A stretch of DNA of 64,000 bases from Anaeromicrobium sp. (lineage in GTDB: Bacteria > Bacillota > Clostridia > Peptostreptococcales > Thermotaleaceae). The translations under genes were made by a program, and so were the position numbers. The stretch's first letter is position 1, and the number at the start of each line of letters is the position of its first letter. Below are positions 17,556-27,034 of this stretch, piece by piece. Location: positions 1-64,000 of the forward strand of contig NZ_JAOART010000147.1 in the NCBI RefSeq assembly GCF_025210435.1. The letters are read 5' to 3'. The notes under the pieces were generated by a model, which ran no database searches, was not told where the DNA came from, and worked only from the letters and a program-made list of their open reading frames with translations.

Positions 17556-18344
17556 TTGAAACGATTTGAAAAACTAAGGAATACTGCAACTAATGAAGAT
17601 TATATAGTAGGTATAGTTGATTCAAAAGGACCTGGAGGGTCACATTTTCAAGGAGAAGAATATTGGACATTTAGTTTTTCTTTTTATACATGGTATAAAG
17701 AAGACAAAAATGTCAGTAATACATCACTGTATGTGTATAAAGAAGTAGAACATTCTAAGGTTAGAGAGTTAATGGATAAGGTGAAGAAAGAAAGTGTTAT
17801 TAAAATAAGAATTAAATGTCCGATAGAAAATAGTAGGGTTGAATTAATAGATATAGAAGAAACTGATTTTTATGATGAGATATTACAGCCATATTTAGAT
17901 GAGATAAAAAGGGAAGTAGCATATATTGATGATAATCTAGGCACACTTGTATATGATAAAGGTGTTGAGTGGTTTAGCAAGAATATGCAATGGTGCTCAA
18001 ATTATGCTGAATTAGTTTTTAACACTAACGATGTTGATGAATTAAAAAGGATGATTAGAGATTATAGTTTTGTCTTAGAAAACAATAAAGAATGGGATGT
18101 GAAAGCTAGAGAGTTTGCTGCACTTAAATTATTAGATCTAAAAAATGATTTTTGGTTAGATGAAGATGAAGCAGAGCTAACTCATAGTGATTTTGTTAAT
18201 AGAATAGGATTAGAATCTTTAAGTATAGAAAGTGACGGAGGCCTAACGTTTTGGTTTAAAGATGGAGATATATTTGCAGGCCATGTCATAATAGTTAAGG
18301 CAAATAGTAATGGCGAGTTTTTAGATGCTGAAATGGCAGGTTAG
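17556..18344 (+). CDS. DUF2262 domain protein
   Basis: The C-terminal half of this 262-residue protein (from about residue 130) is a DUF2262 domain. It shows LGTLVYDKGVEWFSKNMQWC, a REFAALKLLDL helix, the IGLESLSIESDG strand and the closing FWFKDGDIFAGHVI. The first 120 residues form a separate beta-rich part ending with a helix. DUF2262 proteins are cytoplasmic and uncharacterised; they often lie in accessory regions near contact-dependent or toxin-immunity genes. The ATG is a TTG here (TTG 17556) with CAGGGGGC upstream. It is the last gene of the accessory segment before the pilus operon. Confidence 0.7.
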   Translation: MKRFEKLRNTATNEDYIVGIVDSKGPGGSHFQGEEYWTFSFSFYTWYKEDKNVSNTSLYVYKEVEHSKVRELMDKVKKESVIKIRIKCPIENSRVELIDIEETDFYDEILQPYLDEIKREVAYIDDNLGTLVYDKGVEWFSKNMQWCSNYAELVFNTNDVDELKRMIRDYSFVLENNKEWDVKAREFAALKLLDLKNDFWLDEDEAELTHSDFVNRIGLESLSIESDGGLTFWFKDGDIFAGHVIIVKANSNGEFLDAEMAG

Positions 18345-18791
18345 TGGTGGAAAAGTATCATTGATATTCTACATGAAATTATGATGTTGTGACAAAAGGA
18401 AATTAAGAAGAAAGATATAATAAAACTATATTAGATTAACAAAAAACTTGTATTTAATGATAACTAAATTTTTTTAGCCCTTACTTGACTGTAGGGTATG
18501 TGTCAAGAATTGAAAAAAGAGCCATAAAAAAATTAGGGAAGGCATTTAATAGTAGTTGTAAAAATAAAAGTAAAGAGAAATAAGAAGTATTTAAAGGTGT
18601 TACAAGTATTGTAGCATCTTTTTTAATGGAATTAAAAAAGAAATATACTCTATAAAACATATTCAATTCCGAGTAGGAATAAAAAGGAACTAAATATATA
18701 AAAATATTAACATAAAAAAACATAAAATTTTACAATAAACCCATAATAATGAATATACGTATAACTTAACATATAGAAACGGAGGGTACTA
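18345..18791. other. Intergenic stretch before the pilus operon, with possible gene remnant
   Basis: There is no intact gene. From about 18,469 a plus-strand frame reads protein-like (FFSPYLTVGYVSRIEKRA, then IKKLGKAFN) up to TAA near 18,581, and after the stop the same frame continues VFKGVTSIVASFLMELKKK to 18,654. This may be a decayed gene. CTTGACTGTAGGGTAT at 18,484 resembles CTTGACCGTAGGATAA at 16,013 just behind the recombinases. The final bases before 18,792 hold only the GGAGGG ribosome site of pilB. Confidence 0.4.
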
Positions 18792-20435
18792 ATGATACAT
18801 AACAAAATAGGAGAACTATTAATAAAAAATGGGCTTATAAGTGAAAAACAATTAAGTGAAGCTTTAGATATTCAAAAAATTCATAATGAAAAATTAGGAA
18901 GAATATTAATAAAAAAAAAGTATGTAGATGAAAAAGAATTGTATATAACATTGAGTAAACAACTAAATATTCCTTTTATAGAGTTAGACAATCACACTAT
19001 AGATAGTTATATTATAGAAATTTTTAGCAAAAAATTTGTTACTAAAAATCTATTAATTCCATTTTATAAGGGTGACGGATTTTTGAGAATATTAATGGAA
19101 GATCCCTTAAATATTAGTTTAATAGAGTATATGCAAAATACTACAGAATTAGATATAGAGGTCTATATTGGGACTAAAAGTCATATATTATGCCAAATTG
19201 AAAAATATTATGATAATGTATTGAAAGAAGAGTTAATTTATGAACTTGAAAAAAGGGATAAGGAAGAAAAAGATCATAATATAATGCCAATCAATGGAAC
19301 TTCAATAGGAACTTTTTTCAATTTTTTAATTAAAAAGGCTGCTCACATGAAAAGTAGCGATATCCATATAGAACCTAAAAATAATAATTTAATAATAAGA
19401 TTTAGAATAAATGGTGAATTAAAAGTAGTAGAAAATCTTCCTAGGTCTGTTTATGAAGCATTAATTCAACACATAAAATATATGTGTCAACTAAATCTAG
19501 TAGAAAAGCGAATTCCTCAGGATGGAAGATATGAAATAAATATAGGTGGTAATAATATTGATATAAGAATCTCAACTATCCCTACTGTTTATGGTGAAAA
19601 GATAGTTTTTAGACTATTAAATCGCCAGGAATTTATTAAAACAAGGGACGAATTAGGGTTAGACAAAAAAAGTTTACTTATATATAAAAATATGATTAAG
19701 AGAAATTCAGGTATAATTTTAATTTCTGGCCCTACTGGAAGTGGTAAGACAACCACATTATACAGCATTATAAATGAATTAGATTGTAAAAGTAAAAATA
19801 TAACTACCATTGAAGATCCGGTAGAATACAAGATGGAGAACCTAAACCAAATGGAAGTAAATGAAAAAATAAAGATGACCTTTGAATCAGGTTTAAAAGC
19901 CCTATTAAGGCAAGATCCAGATGTAATAATGATAGGAGAAATCAGAAACAAAAATACAGCTAAAATTGCCTTTAAGGCATCTATAACAGGCCATCTAGTA
20001 TTAAGTACTATACATACTAAAAATACATTCTCTACAATATTAAGATTAAAAGATATGGGTATAGACCCCTACTTAATATCCAATGGTTTAATAGGTGTAA
20101 TAGCTCAAAGATTAGTAAAAGAAATTTGTCCTAATTGTAAGGTAGCTTATAAAAATAAAAGTTTCCTAGTGGGAAATATAAAAAAACTATATAAAGGAGT
20201 GGGATGTAATTATTGTAATAATACGGGTTATAAAGGCCGGCTAGGCATCTATGAAATTATGTCTGTTGATAATCATATAAAAAAATTAATAAACGAAAAA
20301 TTTTCTTTAGAAAAGATAAGAAGCTATGGAATAGAAAATGGAATGAGTACCTTGGAAAAAGCTGGGCTAAAACTATTGAAACGTGGAAAGATTACATTAG
20401 AGGATTTCATAGGGTTATATTATTCTACAAAATAA
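18792..20435 (+). CDS. pilB: Type IV pilus / type II secretion assembly ATPase (PilB/GspE)
   Basis: This 547-residue cytoplasmic hexameric ATPase powers pilin polymerisation. An N-terminal MshEN/GspE-N domain (about 5-150, LLIKNGLISEKQLSEAL) is followed by the secretion ATPase core with Walker A GPTGSGKTT (from about 312), the Asp box (IEDPVEY), Walker B with a conserved RQDPDVIMIGEIR and the His box (STIHTKN). A tetracysteine zinc site typical of PilB/GspE lies at about 445-475 (CPNCK, CNYCNNTG). RetractionATPase PilT lacks the MshEN domain and zinc site, so this is the extension motor. It is the first gene of a ten-gene operon, with a strong GGAGGG site. Confidence 0.93.
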   Translation: MIHNKIGELLIKNGLISEKQLSEALDIQKIHNEKLGRILIKKKYVDEKELYITLSKQLNIPFIELDNHTIDSYIIEIFSKKFVTKNLLIPFYKGDGFLRILMEDPLNISLIEYMQNTTELDIEVYIGTKSHILCQIEKYYDNVLKEELIYELEKRDKEEKDHNIMPINGTSIGTFFNFLIKKAAHMKSSDIHIEPKNNNLIIRFRINGELKVVENLPRSVYEALIQHIKYMCQLNLVEKRIPQDGRYEINIGGNNIDIRISTIPTVYGEKIVFRLLNRQEFIKTRDELGLDKKSLLIYKNMIKRNSGIILISGPTGSGKTTTLYSIINELDCKSKNITTIEDPVEYKMENLNQMEVNEKIKMTFESGLKALLRQDPDVIMIGEIRNKNTAKIAFKASITGHLVLSTIHTKNTFSTILRLKDMGIDPYLISNGLIGVIAQRLVKEICPNCKVAYKNKSFLVGNIKKLYKGVGCNYCNNTGYKGRLGIYEIMSVDNHIKKLINEKFSLEKIRSYGIENGMSTLEKAGLKLLKRGKITLEDFIGLYYSTK

Positions 20436-20446
20436 GAGGTGTTAAC

Positions 20447-21637
20447 TTGACTAAATATGTTTATAAGGCCATAGATGACGATGGAAATGAATTCAAAGGA
20501 GATTGTCTGGCAGAAAAAAAAGAAGATGTAATCTCATATATACATGATAAATCTTTATATCCATTAAAAATACGTAAAAGTTACAAATTAAAAATAATAA
20601 GATCACTTTCATACAAGGATACAATAGTATTTTGCAGAATGTTAGGAACATTACTAATGGCAGATCTTTCATTTAGTGAAAGTATTAAAATATTATCTTT
20701 ACAGATTAAAAGTATAAAATTAAGAAATGTCATAAAAACTATTTCTATGGAAATTGAAGATGGAAATAGTATTGGAAACAGTATGAATAGTTGTAAAGGG
20801 GCTTTTAACAATTTCTTTATAGGAATGGTAAAGATTGCTGAAGATACAGGTACATTGCATATCTTAATGGATAAAATGGCAAATTTTTATGAGCAAAGGG
20901 AAAAGGTTAAGAATAAATTTGTAAATGCCATAATGTATCCAATAATTTTAACCCTTGCCACCATAGGGGTAGTATTTTTTATATTTAATTTTGTCATTCC
21001 AAGCATGGCTGGTATATTTAAGACAATGGATATGGACTTACCCTATTCTACTAAAATAATTTATAAAATAAGTCAGTATAGTATGGAAATTTTAATTGGC
21101 ATGGTCATTAATATAATTATATTGAGTATACTTTTTTTATATTTATATAAAAATAAACAGTATTTTGTGGATAAAACAAAAACTAAAATACCCATTATTA
21201 AAAATCTATTAATATTAGATCTAGCATGTAATTTTTGTAGTAGCATGAGTTTAATGTTAAATTGTAATGTGCCTGTTAAAAGGGCTTTAGATAATTTTAT
21301 CCATACTATTGATAATGTATATATTAAAAATAAATTTAAAAATGTACTATATGAAATCCAAAGTGGAAAAAGCCTTTATAATTCACTGGAAAATACAGAC
21401 ATATTTCCAGAAACCTTAATATTAATGATTAGAATTGGAGAAGAATCTTCTAAATTAAATTTTTTATTAGAAAAGGGTGAAGAAATTTACTATAGTGAGT
21501 TAGAAAATTTATTGAAAAAGATAAGTATAATGATGGAACCTGTTTTTTTATCCACCATAGGAATAATAATAGGAACCATAGTTATTTCTGTAGTACTCCC
21601 CATGTTTAATATGATGGATATGGTTAATTATATGTAA
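20447..21637 (+). CDS. pilC: Inner-membrane platform protein (PilC/GspF)
   Basis: This 396-residue platform protein lies on the inner membrane and couples the PilB motor to pilins. It has the two repeated GspF domains (about 65-190 and 270-390), each ending with membrane helices (YPIILTLATIGVVFFIFNFV and the C-terminal IGIIIGTIVISVVLPMF). Typical family phrases are FCRMLGTLLMADLSFSESI, MVKIAEDTGTL and MIRIGEESSKL. TTG 20447 is the start, with AGAGGTG upstream. It follows pilB by 11 nt. Confidence 0.92.
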   Translation: MTKYVYKAIDDDGNEFKGDCLAEKKEDVISYIHDKSLYPLKIRKSYKLKIIRSLSYKDTIVFCRMLGTLLMADLSFSESIKILSLQIKSIKLRNVIKTISMEIEDGNSIGNSMNSCKGAFNNFFIGMVKIAEDTGTLHILMDKMANFYEQREKVKNKFVNAIMYPIILTLATIGVVFFIFNFVIPSMAGIFKTMDMDLPYSTKIIYKISQYSMEILIGMVINIIILSILFLYLYKNKQYFVDKTKTKIPIIKNLLILDLACNFCSSMSLMLNCNVPVKRALDNFIHTIDNVYIKNKFKNVLYEIQSGKSLYNSLENTDIFPETLILMIRIGEESSKLNFLLEKGEEIYYSELENLLKKISIMMEPVFLSTIGIIIGTIVISVVLPMFNMMDMVNYM

Positions 21638-21756
21638 AGTATCATTCAAATAAATTCAATATTATGGCTTTATTTTTTTGTTAAAAGTTATAAAAAATGG
21701 AATAATTACAAATAATATACTTAGAATTTCAACTACAATAAAAAGGAGGAAGAAAC

Positions 21757-22188
21757 ATGAAAAATATTAAGAACAATGATAGAGGTTTTACTTTAATTGA
21801 AATTTTAGGTGTATTAGCAATAATGGCCATATTAATGGCTATGGTGGTACCTAAAATAGGAGGTTTTACAAATCAAGCTAAAAGAAGTGTGGATACTGTG
21901 GCTAAAGATACCATTCAAAAGGCATTGACCTTTTCTTTATTGAATCAAGAGATAACACTAAAGGACTCTAATACATCTGGAGTCATAAATATAAAGAAAG
22001 ATAAAAGTATTACAGTTGACGGATTGCAGATCAATGGTGAAGATGATTCAAATGGAGCAAAAGCCACAGTACTCTTAACAGAATTATTAGGTAAAGATTT
22101 TTATCCTAAATCAGATGATTTTGAGCGCTTTGAAATTACCATATCTGCCAATGATGATATTGACGTAAAATTAATCAAAAAAAAATAA
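21757..22188 (+). CDS. Major type IV prepilin-like protein
   Basis: This prepilin of 143 residues has a short basic leader ending in Gly10, cleavage G10/F11 (RGFTLIEILGVLAIMAILMA), Glu at +5 and a 20-residue hydrophobic helix. The remaining 100 residues form a small soluble head without cysteines. After cleavage and N-methylation by a prepilin peptidase, it should be the main fibre subunit, given its strong GGAGGAAG ribosome site and its place right after the assembly genes. A 120-bp gap before it may hold its own promoter or a processing site. No peptidase gene is in the window. Confidence 0.9.
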   Translation: MKNIKNNDRGFTLIEILGVLAIMAILMAMVVPKIGGFTNQAKRSVDTVAKDTIQKALTFSLLNQEITLKDSNTSGVINIKKDKSITVDGLQINGEDDSNGAKATVLLTELLGKDFYPKSDDFERFEITISANDDIDVKLIKKK

Positions 22189-22236
22189 TAAAGTAAGTTC
22201 TGATAATTATTACACTGCCTAAAGGAGAGTATAAAA

Positions 22237-23040
22237 TTGTTTGATAAATTATCCATAGAAATAAATGAGAAAAAAGTGAAAATAGTTTATGGTAACTATA
22301 AAAATAATTTTTTTCACATTAAAAAATTTTATACTCTTAGTAATTCTTATTATGAATCTAATAGGAAAAAAATGATTAATAGTCTATTAAAAGATGAAAA
22401 AATCAGTTCCAAAAGGGTATCCTTTATATTTAATAATCCTAACCTCATATGCAAAAGTATACAAACTCCCATTAAAAGGGAAAGGAATATAGATTCTTTC
22501 ATGGCATATGAATGGGAAAAACATATACCTAAAAACAAAGAATATGTTACTAGGTACAAAATTTTAAAAAAGAGCCCTGAAGGAATTAAGATACTATGGG
22601 TATCCTGTCCTAGAAAGATAATAGATGAATATAGAGAACTCTGTCTCAATTTTAATCTAAAACCCCATGTGTTAAATGTGGCTGCAGACTCCATATTTAA
22701 AATATTTAAAGAAATGAATTCTCATGAAACTATAGCTTTTATGCGATTAGAAGAAGATCATTTATACTTAAATATAATAAATAACAAATATGACCTTATT
22801 AGTAAATCTATTAATATGCAAAAATCTAAATCTATTGTAGATATGATAGGAAGATTATTTAAGTATTTTGAGCAAGAATACAAAAGTCCTGTAAGTAAAA
22901 TTGCCTTTGTAGGAGATGCTTTTAATAACCTAAAAGAATTGAATCTTCCCATATTAAATGAAATACATGGGATTGAAATTTCTAATAAGCTAAATATTTT
23001 AGACAATATTGAAATCTTAGGTTCAATTATTAGCAGGTAG
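22237..23040 (+). CDS. PilM-like actin-fold protein
   Basis: This 267-residue cytoplasmic protein starts at TTG 22237 (GGAGAG upstream). Position and features match PilM/GspL-cyto: an early FDKLSIEINEKKVKIVYGNY strand set and the middle KRVSFIFNNPNLICKSIQTP. The phrase MAYEWEKHIPKNKEYVTRY resembles the ExxxxIP motif of PilM, and late FVGDAFNNLKEL matches the sugar-kinase/actin fold. PilM binds the N-terminal tail of PilN and links it to PilB. It is shorter than proteobacterial PilM (about 350). It precedes PilN- and PilO-like genes, as in standard pilus operons. Confidence 0.75.
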   Translation: MFDKLSIEINEKKVKIVYGNYKNNFFHIKKFYTLSNSYYESNRKKMINSLLKDEKISSKRVSFIFNNPNLICKSIQTPIKRERNIDSFMAYEWEKHIPKNKEYVTRYKILKKSPEGIKILWVSCPRKIIDEYRELCLNFNLKPHVLNVAADSIFKIFKEMNSHETIAFMRLEEDHLYLNIINNKYDLISKSINMQKSKSIVDMIGRLFKYFEQEYKSPVSKIAFVGDAFNNLKELNLPILNEIHGIEISNKLNILDNIEILGSIISR

Positions 23041-23048
23041 GTGGATTA

Positions 23049-23549
23049 ATGAAACATATAAACTTTTTTAAAGAAGAAAAAAGCAAAAGAATAAAATATA
23101 TTAATTACATTTTAATTTCTCTCATATTATGCATATTTATATGTGAAGGTTATATTCTAAAGAAAAAATCTGATATAATCAAAACTTTTAACAAAATAGA
23201 TTATGCTAATGCAAAAAAAGTTAAAAAAGATGAAAAACATAACAGAAAAATTGATGAAGAAATCGAAAATATATCTATAGCGAAAAAAAACATTATTGAC
23301 AAAAATAATATTAGTGATTTATTGGTATTAACTATAACTGACATACTTCCTGAGGAAATTTCATTAGAAACCTTGTCTATTTCAGAAGACAAAATTTTTG
23401 TATGTGGAAGAACATCCTTATTAGGTAGTTTGCAAAACTATAAAAATAGTCTAATAAGTTTAAATGTATTTGAAAATATTGAAATGGAAACTAAAAAAGG
23501 AAAAAATGGATATGAATTTAATCTATCCTTTGACATAGGAATGAATTAA
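23049..23549 (+). CDS. PilN-like alignment protein
   Basis: This bitopic membrane protein of 166 residues starts with a basic cytoplasmic segment (MKHINFFKEEKSKRIKYI; NFF in this place is the PilM-binding motif of PilN, usually INLLP). One membrane helix (about 18-36), a coiled coil (about 40-80) and a small ferredoxin-like domain (ILPEEISLETLSISEDKIFV) follow. It should form a ring with the PilO-like protein in the periplasmic-equivalent space and align platform and fibre. The start lies 8 nt after the PilM-like gene. Confidence 0.78.
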   Translation: MKHINFFKEEKSKRIKYINYILISLILCIFICEGYILKKKSDIIKTFNKIDYANAKKVKKDEKHNRKIDEEIENISIAKKNIIDKNNISDLLVLTITDILPEEISLETLSISEDKIFVCGRTSLLGSLQNYKNSLISLNVFENIEMETKKGKNGYEFNLSFDIGMN

Positions 23550-23551
23550 AC

Positions 23552-24589
23552 ATGATTACATATATTAGAAAGAGAAAATATTACATATTTATATTTATAG
23601 TATTAAATTTAATAATTTCTTCCTACAAAGAAATAAGTAGAGCTATAACTATAAATGACAGAGCCACAAGAGTTAATTGTAATTTAGATAAAATTAATGA
23701 AAATCTAGCAAATGCTAATGAATATTTAAGTGAATTTGAACTTAAAAAATTAAAACTAAGGAAAGTAAAAAAGGATTTTTTCATAAACTTAGAAGAAGAT
23801 GAAGCCATTACCCTAATAGAAGAATTTTTCAATATTAATAATTTGAATTTGTTTGATATATATTTAAGGAAGGATGAGAATATATCTAGTACATATAATT
23901 GTTGGTACATAAGTGGAGAGTTTTGTGGAACCTTTGAAGAAATTATGAATCTACTTAGTACCTTGAGAAATTATGAAAAGAATATAATTATAAATAAAAT
24001 AGATTTAGAAAAACTGGAAAAGGATCTCATCCAAGGAAGTATAAACTTGTGCCTAGGCAATATTAAAGAAGAAAAAGGTATTACCATTATACCCCAAATA
24101 ACCTATTTACCTATTGAAATAAATAATAATCCCTTTAATAGAATTGTAGAAGATAAAGTAATAATACCTAAAAAAATAACTTTCCCCTATTTAAAATATG
24201 GTCCCAATCTTTTAAATAGAGGAAATACTATAGAAAGTAAATTGATTATTCAAAGGGATTCTTTAAATATAGATTATAATGTCTATGGTAGTGGAAGTAG
24301 CAAATTAATTTTATTTTTTGATAAGGATATTCTAATTCCTAAAAAAACTAAAATTTTAAGATGTGAAATAGTTGGAATAGAAGATGGATCCGTTTTATGC
24401 GAGATGATCATAAAAGATGATGAACGATATATTCATAAAATAATTCCAACAAAAACTGAGAATAGCTATTGGTTTGATTTAAGTGAAATTAAGACCATAT
24501 CAGTACTTCAGCGATTAGAATTTTTAATTAAAACAAAAAAACATGGTAGTATTTGTATAAAATCCATGTATATGAGTGAGGAGAAATAA
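23552..24589 (+). CDS. PilO-like protein with a C-terminal extension
   Basis: This 345-residue protein starts 2 nt after the PilN-like gene. One N-terminal membrane helix (YYIFIFIVLNLIISS) is followed by a coiled coil and a ferredoxin-like domain to about residue 180 (FEEIMNLLSTLRNYEKNIII is the PilO helix). The last 165 residues, from about 205, are an extra beta-rich domain not found in ordinary PilO, which has about 200 residues. I do not recognise that domain; it could bind carbohydrate or stabilise the complex in the thick cell wall. The PilO identity rests on order and topology. Confidence 0.65.
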   Translation: MITYIRKRKYYIFIFIVLNLIISSYKEISRAITINDRATRVNCNLDKINENLANANEYLSEFELKKLKLRKVKKDFFINLEEDEAITLIEEFFNINNLNLFDIYLRKDENISSTYNCWYISGEFCGTFEEIMNLLSTLRNYEKNIIINKIDLEKLEKDLIQGSINLCLGNIKEEKGITIIPQITYLPIEINNNPFNRIVEDKVIIPKKITFPYLKYGPNLLNRGNTIESKLIIQRDSLNIDYNVYGSGSSKLILFFDKDILIPKKTKILRCEIVGIEDGSVLCEMIIKDDERYIHKIIPTKTENSYWFDLSEIKTISVLQRLEFLIKTKKHGSICIKSMYMSEEK

Positions 24590-24591
24590 AA

Positions 24592-25785
24592 ATGAAGAAA
24601 ATCATTTTTATAATTATATCAATGTTATTAATTTCTTTTAATATAGCATATGCTCAAACTAGTGAAGGAGAGGAGGCAGGAAGTAAGCTCGGAGGTCAAG
24701 TGGGAAAATTCAAGGGAGAAGCCGATTATTCTAATGGACGAGAAAAAAATTGGGAAAAAGCAATTTTAAAGGATTACGAAATAATCAATGAATGCAATCT
24801 AGAGCGAGAAAGGCCTCAGTATATATTAAATTTTGTAAGGGGTTACAAGGACGGATTCAAAAAAGAATACAATAAAAACTTTTCCCTTAGAAATATTAAT
24901 ACTATTGAAATGAATATAAACTATATTAAGTTGAAACCTAATGAAGTTAAGGTAGAAAGTAAGGATAAAATGTTTGGTATAGACTTTACTAAAAACAGAT
25001 TTTATAAGGATATATATCTATCCATAAAGAAAAAAACATATGAAATCCCTGAAAAATATGAAAAACTAGGAAGTTTATATGAAGTTAATATGGAAGATTG
25101 GAAAAAAGGTATATATGAGCCAATACATATATCTTTTGATTTTCCTTATGAAGAAAATGTAGGAATATATGAGTTGAGAAATAAGGGCTGGACATATTTG
25201 TATACTAAATCTCTAGATAAATGTAGTTATACCTCTATAGTAAAAATGAGATACGCAGGAGGTACTTATGCCCTATTAAGAGATAATCACTTTAAATGTC
25301 CTAAAGATATTAACACTAATTGGGCAGCTGAGGAAATATATACTTTTGTCAAAAGGGGATACATAAGTGCCCGTTATGATTTAACTTATACACCAGAAGG
25401 AGAGATTAAATTAGGAGAATTTATGAGTTTATTAGATAGAATAGATAAAAATAATTTTTTTGTTGAGAATAATGTACAAATACTTAAAGAATCTAAAGAA
25501 TTTGGGGAATATGGCAATTGTATTGAAACGTTTATCCAAAAGAAATATTTAACAAAAGAAGATTTAGTAAAAATTGATCCCTATAAAAGTTTAGATTATC
25601 ATTTATTCGAAAAAATATTAAGAAGAATACCTGGAAATAGTCACTTTTCATGGAAAGAAATCCAAAATAAAATTCTTAATGAAAAATATAAAAAATCAAA
25701 TAGTATTGAGGGAATGAATATACCAATGAAAAGATCAGAAGTAATATATACTCTATACCAATTAGAAGAAAATAAAATAATATGA
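24592..25785 (+). CDS. Secreted protein with degenerate SLH-like region, pilus operon
   Basis: This 397-residue protein has a clear signal peptide (basic KK, hydrophobic IIFIIISMLLISFNIAYA, likely cut after AYA). A glycine-rich start (EEAGSKLGGQVGKFKGEADY) leads into a middle beta domain and a C-terminal 140 residues that resemble S-layer-homology repeats (INTNWAAEEIYTFVKRGYIS, GEIKLGEFMSLLDRI, then SEVIYTLYQLEENKI). SLH domains anchor proteins to wall polymers. In an operon for a pilus it may tie the machine to the cell wall, replacing the outer-membrane secretin of Gram-negatives. That role is inference; the SLH match is weak but repeated. Confidence 0.6.
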   Translation: MKKIIFIIISMLLISFNIAYAQTSEGEEAGSKLGGQVGKFKGEADYSNGREKNWEKAILKDYEIINECNLERERPQYILNFVRGYKDGFKKEYNKNFSLRNINTIEMNINYIKLKPNEVKVESKDKMFGIDFTKNRFYKDIYLSIKKKTYEIPEKYEKLGSLYEVNMEDWKKGIYEPIHISFDFPYEENVGIYELRNKGWTYLYTKSLDKCSYTSIVKMRYAGGTYALLRDNHFKCPKDINTNWAAEEIYTFVKRGYISARYDLTYTPEGEIKLGEFMSLLDRIDKNNFFVENNVQILKESKEFGEYGNCIETFIQKKYLTKEDLVKIDPYKSLDYHLFEKILRRIPGNSHFSWKEIQNKILNEKYKKSNSIEGMNIPMKRSEVIYTLYQLEENKII

Positions 25786-26219
25786 AAAGTAAAGGCATGT
25801 CATTAATTGAAATAATAATATTAATGGCACTTATGACCATTGTTTTTACTCTTTCTCTTAAATTTAATACTAATAAAATAGATGATTTTTTATTACAATC
25901 CACGGGAAAAATAATAAAGAGTTACATGGAGCTTGCAAAGGAAATAAGTATTAAGGAAAGAACTCCCTACAGAGTAATATTTGACTCAAATGAAAACACT
26001 ATCACAATAAGAGAAAGAAACTTTAATCCTCAAATAATAGATCATATTCAAATCGATAATAGAATTAGGTTCATAGGTAAAGAAATAAGTATTTTAGATT
26101 TTAACTCTAATGGCCATAGTAGATATTTTAATGTTGTCATAGAAAATAAAAATCATAAACAAATGAGAATTAAAATACTCCCTGTGACAAATGAAGTGAA
26201 GGTAGAAGATATAAAATGA
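25782..26219 (+). CDS. Minor pseudopilin (GspH-like)
   Basis: This 145-residue minor pilin overlaps the previous stop by 4 nt (ATGA). The leader is MKSKG, cleaved before M6 in KGMSLIEIIILMALMTIVFT, with Glu at +5. The length and the GspH-like pattern (an ELAKEISIKERTPYRVIFDS segment after the helix, then two beta strands) point to the initiating complex of minor pilins. It should form the tip with the next three proteins. Confidence 0.8.
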   Translation: MKSKGMSLIEIIILMALMTIVFTLSLKFNTNKIDDFLLQSTGKIIKSYMELAKEISIKERTPYRVIFDSNENTITIRERNFNPQIIDHIQIDNRIRFIGKEISILDFNSNGHSRYFNVVIENKNHKQMRIKILPVTNEVKVEDIK

Positions 26220-26539
26220 AAAAATATGAAAAGGGCATGACTTTAATAGAAGTGTTAATTTCTTTAGTTTTATTAACAGCAATTAGTTCTATTGTAATAA
26301 AATCTTGTGTCTTATTAAATAGAATGCACAACCTGCATACATCTGACCATATAACTAAAAGTGTTAACCTCATGGAAGAGTTTAAAGGAAATAAAGAACT
26401 AAAAAAAGAAATAGAAATTTCAAAGTACAATAATATGATATTAATAACAATCAAAGGTAAAGAGGTTCTTTATAGGTTAGAGGGAAATCATAGTTTATTT
26501 AAGGAAGAAATCCATGAAGAGTACACTGGAGATATGTAA
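26216..26539 (+). CDS. Minor pseudopilin (GspI-like)
   Basis: The shortest prepilin-like protein here, with 107 residues, overlaps the preceding gene by 4 nt. Its leader is MKKYEKG, then MTLIEVLISLVLLTAISSIV with Glu at +5. The head is only about 70 residues. Position two of the four minor pilins and small size match GspI/PilV. Known GspI works as the tip organiser that binds the GspJ- and GspK-like subunits. Confidence 0.78.
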   Translation: MKKYEKGMTLIEVLISLVLLTAISSIVIKSCVLLNRMHNLHTSDHITKSVNLMEEFKGNKELKKEIEISKYNNMILITIKGKEVLYRLEGNHSLFKEEIHEEYTGDM

Positions 26540-27034
26540 ATGAAAGGAAAAAAAGGAATGACATTAATAGAACTAATCTTGTCCATGGGAATTATGGTTA
26601 TAATATTGTCTGCAAGCATGATGATATTTACCCTATACTGTAAAAAATATATCTATACCACTATAGAATTAGAACATAAATTAAAACTCAAAGAAGCGGC
26701 TCAATTAATAGAGATTAGTATTAGTCAATTAAATAAGGATAATATTCAATTTAAAGAAAAAGATATGGCTTTAGAAGGAACTGATTTTTGTGGAAAAGTA
26801 CACAAAATAAATTTAAGTGGAAGATATACAAATAGTAAAAATACAGATTTGTATTATTATAAAAACTTAGGCCAATTAAGGAAAAATTCATATGGAGAAC
26901 AAAATGTATTAAGTAGAAATATAAAATACATTAAAGTAAATGAACTTATTCCCTCTAAGTTAATAAAAATAGTAATAGGAGATAAATTTCAAAATGAAGA
27001 GACAAAAATTATTTTTATAGGTGAAGGTATATGA
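26540..27034 (+). CDS. Minor pseudopilin (GspJ-like)
   Basis: This minor pilin of 164 residues has the leader MKGKKG, MTLIELILSMGIMVIILSAS and Glu at +5. The head is larger, as expected for GspJ/PilW. It starts directly after the GspI-like stop codon and overlaps the next gene by 4 nt. A single Cys in the helix end (TLYCKKY) and one in the head (TDFCGKV) could form a disulfide only if oxidised outside the cell. Confidence 0.78.
   Translation: MKGKKGMTLIELILSMGIMVIILSASMMIFTLYCKKYIYTTIELEHKLKLKEAAQLIEISISQLNKDNIQFKEKDMALEGTDFCGKVHKINLSGRYTNSKNTDLYYYKNLGQLRKNSYGEQNVLSRNIKYIKVNELIPSKLIKIVIGDKFQNEETKIIFIGEGI

Noticed and set aside
10806..18344. Prophage
   Set aside because: No capsid, terminase, portal or lysis genes are present; only recombinases and small accessory genes.
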